Made by a program: the position numbers and the translations under genes
Source: Stromatinia cepivora
Lineage: Eukaryota > Ascomycota > Leotiomycetes > Helotiales > Sclerotiniaceae
Reading direction: 5' to 3'
DNA length: 64,000 nt
NCBI GenBank assembly: GCA_014898415.1
Contig: RCTD01000021.1
Span: forward strand, 496,001 to 560,000
The notes under the pieces: model-generated
The model's input: only the letters and a program-made list of their open reading frames with translations
Databases searched by the model: none
What the model was told of the DNA's origin: nothing
Shown: one piece after another, positions 61,857 through 64,000 of the stretch
Position numbering within the stretch: the stretch's first letter is position 1
Layout of the letters: every line of letters begins with the position of its first letter

Positions 61857-62248
61857 CCACCACTATCTTTCTATTATCCTTCTATTATCCATCATTTTTA
61901 TTTATTTTCCCACTTCCATTACTCTCCCATCATCCCCCATCTCCTCCCCTCCCCATCCCTATTCTTACCTCAATTTTTATCTCCATCCACGCCCCATCTA
62001 TATCCCCCAACACCCCCCGCCCCAATCCTCCTCCTCTTCCCTTTCTTCCCTCCTTTCTCCGTATCATTTACAAACGTTCCTCGTCAGAACCTTCATACTC
62101 CTCTCATCCCCATCTCCTCACCTTCCATCTACATCTATATCCATATTCACATTCACATTTCATTTCCCCTTCCCCTTCCCCTTCCCCTTCCCTTCCCTCA
62201 ACACTTATAAATATTCCTTTACATCCACCTCCCTTCCCCTCCCTTCCC

Positions 62249-62455
62249 CTCCTCATCCTCCTCATCCTCCTCATCCTCCTCATCCTCCTCATCCTCCTCA
62301 TCCTCCTCATCCTCCTCATCCTCCTCATCCTCCTCATCCTCCTCATCCTCCTCATCCTCCTCATCCTCCTCATCCTCCTCATCCTCCTCATCCTCCTCAT
62401 CCTCCTCATCCTCCTCATCCTCCTCATCCTCCTCATCCTCCTCATCCTCCTCATC
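62249..62455. repeat. 9-bp minisatellite CATCCTCCT
   Basis: About 23 near-perfect copies of the 9-bp unit CATCCTCCT. Frames across it (Met-Arg-Arg and Asp-Glu-Glu repeats on the minus strand) are not genes. It is the purine/pyrimidine mirror in style of the GATGAG array at the other end of the window. Confidence 0.93.
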
Positions 62456-63841
62456 TCCCTCTTCTCTTTCCTCCACCCCTACTCCCTCCAAACCCATCAA
62501 AACCCATTCCTTACATTTTTTCAATTACACTTTTCCATCGTTTTTTGTACCATTTACACACACATCATCTCATCTACACCACCTCACTTACATTTACATC
62601 TATATAAAAAGTTATCAAATAAATGAAGAATAAAGAATATATTTAGTACATCACATATCACACAATACAGTCAATACGGGCCGGGCCGTGCGAGTCGGCG
62701 CAGCACAAAACAGCACAAAACAAACAAACCAAACAAAAAAATAAACGAAAATCAAAAATGGTATCATCATTACTACTTTACTATATTCCCTTTCCCCTTT
62801 CCCCTTCCCTCTTCCTTTTCCCTTCCCCTTTCCCCTCCGCTTTCCCCTCCCTTTCCTCTCCCCCATTCACCATTCACCACCTCCCATCCACCATCCAATC
62901 CAATCCAATCCATTTCCTCCATGTCTTTCGATTCCATTCCCAACCTATGCTATCTAATGCTATCCTATTCTATTCCTATCCTATGATATCATTTCATACC
63001 ATACCATATCAAATCAAATCGATCCTCCCTCCCTGCCTGCATCATTTTCCGCCAATCCATTTCCCTTTCCCCCCTTCTCCAACCCCATCCATCCCATCAC
63101 CCACCCAACAAACCTTACCCCCTCCCCTCCCCCCCCCATCCAAAAATAATTAACCCCCCTTTAAATAAACTAAATGTAAAGTAAAGTAAAGTAACGTAAC
63201 GTAACGGAATGTAAAATAAAATAAAAAGAAGAAATGTACTTGTAATCCATTCACCATTCACCAATCACCACTCACTCCCACGAATCCAATCCAATGCCAT
63301 CCCATCAAATCCTATCCATCCCATTCACACGCTCATCCATTTCTTGAGATGGAATCTTAGTCTGCATCTTCATCTGCATCTGCATCTTATTCATCCACAT
63401 ACATACATACATACACCAAATACTTGATAAAAAGAAAATTCTTTTTCCCATTTCCTATTCCTATTTGCCATTGTCATTCACACCAATTTGCATCACACCA
63501 CATAAAATCGCACCCATTCAATTTATTCCACCCTCACATCACAAAGAATCATATGATTTAGTTTTCACCCTGGCTCCCAATAACAGTTATGAATTTTGAG
63601 ATCAGCTCCTTCAAAACACATCTCAATCTTTTCGCCGTGGTGTATCATTTCAAAGAAAAAGTCTGACGTGGACCCGATAATTCATCATGAAAAGTGTTGA
63701 TGAATCATTTCAAGTCGTTTGAGTGAGTGGTGAATAAATCAATCAGGAGAAGGCCCATTCCCCACTCCTCCATCATATTCATCAAAACCCATTGCTTCAA
63801 CGAGTAATCCATCATCGACTGGATGCACCTTAAATCACACT

Positions 63842-64000
63842 TCAACGATCTCTCCCCAACATTCCTTTCATCAACCTCTGTCTCATTTCCTCACCACCAT
63901 CAAAAGGCCCGGCACTACCACCAGCTCCATAACTTCCACTTCCTGCCCTATTAACTCTTAACAAATCATTCGCACCTCCATCAAACGCATTTCCCAATCC
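63842..64000 (-). CDS. 3' end of an unrecognised gene, runs off the window
   Basis: On the minus strand a frame is open from the window edge for 52 codons and stops at TGA (63844-63842). It encodes a Gly-rich tail (NAFDGGANDLLRVN, GSGSYGAGG) ending in a charged helix-like segment (EEMRQRLMKGMLGRDR). The composition is protein-like and unlike the surrounding low-complexity DNA. I do not recognise the family; the upstream part lies outside the window. Confidence 0.45.
   Translation of the reverse strand, partial: GLGNAFDGGANDLLRVNRAGSGSYGAGGSAGPFDGGEEMRQRLMKGMLGRDR

Larger units (their letters stand above)
61486..63841. other. Pyrimidine-rich low-complexity intergenic region
   Basis: C/T-rich on the plus strand, with a CCTACTAT array, a CATCCTCCT array, CCTTCC runs (62170-62200, 62785-62850) and short ATCCA/CATAC runs near 62890-63020 and 63400. 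No gene supported; open frames are Ser/Pro/Phe-rich noise. Confidence 0.6.

Noticed and set aside
62104..62524. Open frames of Met-Arg-Arg and Asp-Glu-Glu repeats
   Set aside because: Created by the 9-bp CATCCTCCT array; not a gene.

Overview
This window comes from a filamentous ascomycete. Genes have many 45-80 nt introns with GTAAGT-type donors and CTAAC-like branch sites, and gene-rich blocks alternate with AT-rich, stop-filled blocks of dead retroelements whose copies differ mostly by C-to-T and G-to-A changes, the mark of RIP (repeat-induced point mutation). The gene content fits Leotiomycetes (Sclerotiniaceae-like), but that placement is inference.

Layout. 1-6.6 kb: gene-poor, with purine microsatellites and a diverged series of TATA-containing units. 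6.6-18.5 kb: what looks like a ribosomally synthesised peptide (RiPP) cluster of the ustiloxin/dikaritin type. It holds a secreted precursor with Lys-Arg-separated repeats (9278-9620, minus strand), three UstYa-like (DUF3328) oxidase genes, a cytochrome P450, a SAT4/PTH11-like membrane protein with a damaged splice donor, and a decayed Zn2Cys6 regulator. 19.5-33.1 kb: AT-rich RIP-degraded island with several LTR families, including a complete 1.8 kb miniature LTR element. 33.7-38.8 kb: a secreted 1,449-residue protein with a PQQ-like propeller and four WSC domains. 41.7-46.0 kb: a 19-exon SNF2/RING ATPase (1,091 residues) with a 5-nt microexon. 47.1-61.5 kb: a nest of elements, with an intact Ty1/copia retrotransposon inside a dead copia element, which lies inside a terminal-inverted-repeat element. 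61.5-64 kb: pyrimidine-rich low-complexity DNA and the 3' end of a gene running off the window.

How the cluster could work (inference from the ustiloxin and phomopsin pathways): the precursor enters the secretory pathway, a Kex2-type protease cuts after each Lys-Arg, and the released repeats are oxidised and cyclised by the membrane-anchored UstYa-like proteins, with the P450 tailoring the product. Two divergent gene pairs share short intergenic promoters (7636-8003 and 9621-10063), which would favour co-expression. The repeats carry Trp as their only aromatic residue, unlike the Tyr-bearing cores of the best-known members. The regulator is dead, so the cluster may be silent or controlled from elsewhere.
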